Shown: positions 40,587 through 41,992 of the stretch, piece by piece
How the letters are laid out: every line of letters begins with the position of its first letter
Numbering within the stretch: position 1 is the stretch's first letter
DNA from: Blastococcus sp. CT_GayMR20
GTDB taxonomy: Bacteria > Actinomycetota > Actinomycetes > Mycobacteriales > Geodermatophilaceae
Length of the DNA: 41,992 nt
Direction of reading: 5' to 3'
Assembly (NCBI RefSeq): GCF_004570345.1
Contig: NZ_SPQM01000027.1
Location: 1-41,992 of the forward strand
Translations under genes and position numbers: made by a program
The notes under the pieces: model-generated
Told to the model about the DNA's origin: nothing
Seen by the model: the letters and a program-made list of their open reading frames with translations, nothing else
Databases searched by the model: none

Positions 40587-40940
40587 GTGGTCAGCGGAAC
40601 CCGGAGGTCCAGGAGCGCTCGGAAGCGCAAGCGCCGGATGGAGCGGGTCGAGCACGACCTCAGCTCTGAGCAGTGGACGGCGCTCCGATCGGCCTGGGGT
40701 GGCTGCGCGTACTGCGGCGCGACCGGCACACCGCTGCAGCGGGACTGCGTGCTCCCCATCTCCCGGGGCGGCCGGTACACGCTCGACAACATCGCGCCGG
40801 CCTGCGGCTCCTGCAACGCCAGCAAGTGCAACGACGAGGTGACCGGCTGGCTGCGGCGCAAGCGGCTCGACGAACGCGCCTTCCTGGTGCGGCACGCCGA
40901 GATCAGGGCGGCGCTCGCCGATCGGTTCCTCACCGGCTGA
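40587..40940 (+). CDS. Small HNH endonuclease domain protein
   Basis: A 117-residue protein. After a basic N-terminal tail ([12 protein letters not shown]) comes an HNH core: [40 protein letters not shown] and K (CxxC … CxxC zinc knuckles with the N-containing turn LDNIAPAC). The first His of HNH is replaced: the usual DH(V/I)xP reads DCVLPIS, Cys for His. Alternatively the ligand set has shifted. GTG 40587 follows TACGCT by six bases (leaderless pattern); ATG 40638 is an internal alternative. Host function is unknown. Confidence 0.82.
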   Translation: MVSGTRRSRSARKRKRRMERVEHDLSSEQWTALRSAWGGCAYCGATGTPLQRDCVLPISRGGRYTLDNIAPACGSCNASKCNDEVTGWLRRKRLDERAFLVRHAEIRAALADRFLTG

Positions 40941-41022
40941 GCCCGCCCGGCCGGCGCGCGGCCGAGGCCAACTACCGTGGGCTCCTCGACCGCCGACCGC
41001 CAGCCGGATGGAGCCCCTCGCC

Positions 41023-41992
<970 letters not shown>

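Overview
The window is high-GC actinobacterial DNA. The gene order hemW … hrcA-dnaJ-rsmE … phoH-ybeY-CBS/CorC protein-deaminase-like-era-recO-uppS … zur … glyS follows the mycobacterial chromosome (the Rv2357c-Rv2375 neighbourhood, from memory). GTG starts, 4-base start/stop overlaps, many apparently leaderless genes and stop codons that are almost all UGA (37 of 44 stops visible; 7 UAG, 0 UAA) fit the same picture. The best family guess is Geodermatophilaceae (Blastococcus, Geodermatophilus, Modestobacter), mainly because the selenocysteine tRNA carries a CUA anticodon. That trait was reported for Geodermatophilus and Blastococcus (Mukai and co-workers, 2016, from memory).

Region 1 (1-6068): the 3' end of a LuxR-type regulator overlaps the first of two tandem FAD-linked oxidases. 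Convergent to these is a two-gene operon of a small HTH protein and a stand-alone Clp-N domain protein, driven by a leaderless promoter with two operator-like palindromes. An MDR-family oxidoreductase follows.

Region 2 (6078-12000) is the notable part: a complete selenocysteine-insertion kit. It holds selD (selenophosphate synthesis), a tRNA-Sec with an 8-bp variable arm and anticodon CUA, selA (Ser-to-Sec conversion) and selB (Sec-specific elongation factor), interleaved with a lipoprotein and a WYL protein that lacks its HTH. The kit should insert Sec at UAG rather than UGA. Downstream of selB lies a scar: the head of a yefM antitoxin joined to the tail of a yoeB toxin, then a degenerate second copy of the selB 3' end. 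No selenoprotein gene is visible here.

Region 3 (12040-19700): a secreted S8 protease with a tryptophan-every-five-residues tail and a strong terminator, a membrane GGDEF-EAL protein, an enoyl-CoA hydratase, hemW, and an MpaB/DUF2236 protein.

Region 4 (19755-24303): a DksA/TraR-like zinc protein, an ABC exporter pair coupled by 4-base overlaps to a histidine kinase and response regulator (a YvfRSTU-like layout), and two small conserved proteins.

Region 5 (24600-41992): a CIRCE-controlled hrcA-dnaJ-rsmE set; the cstA-ybdD carbon-starvation pair with a multi-arm hairpin cluster; a HIT protein and a second enoyl-CoA hydratase; phoH-ybeY-CBS protein-deaminase-like protein; era-recO and uppS; Zur; small membrane and HNH proteins; and the 5' part of glyS, cut by the window end.
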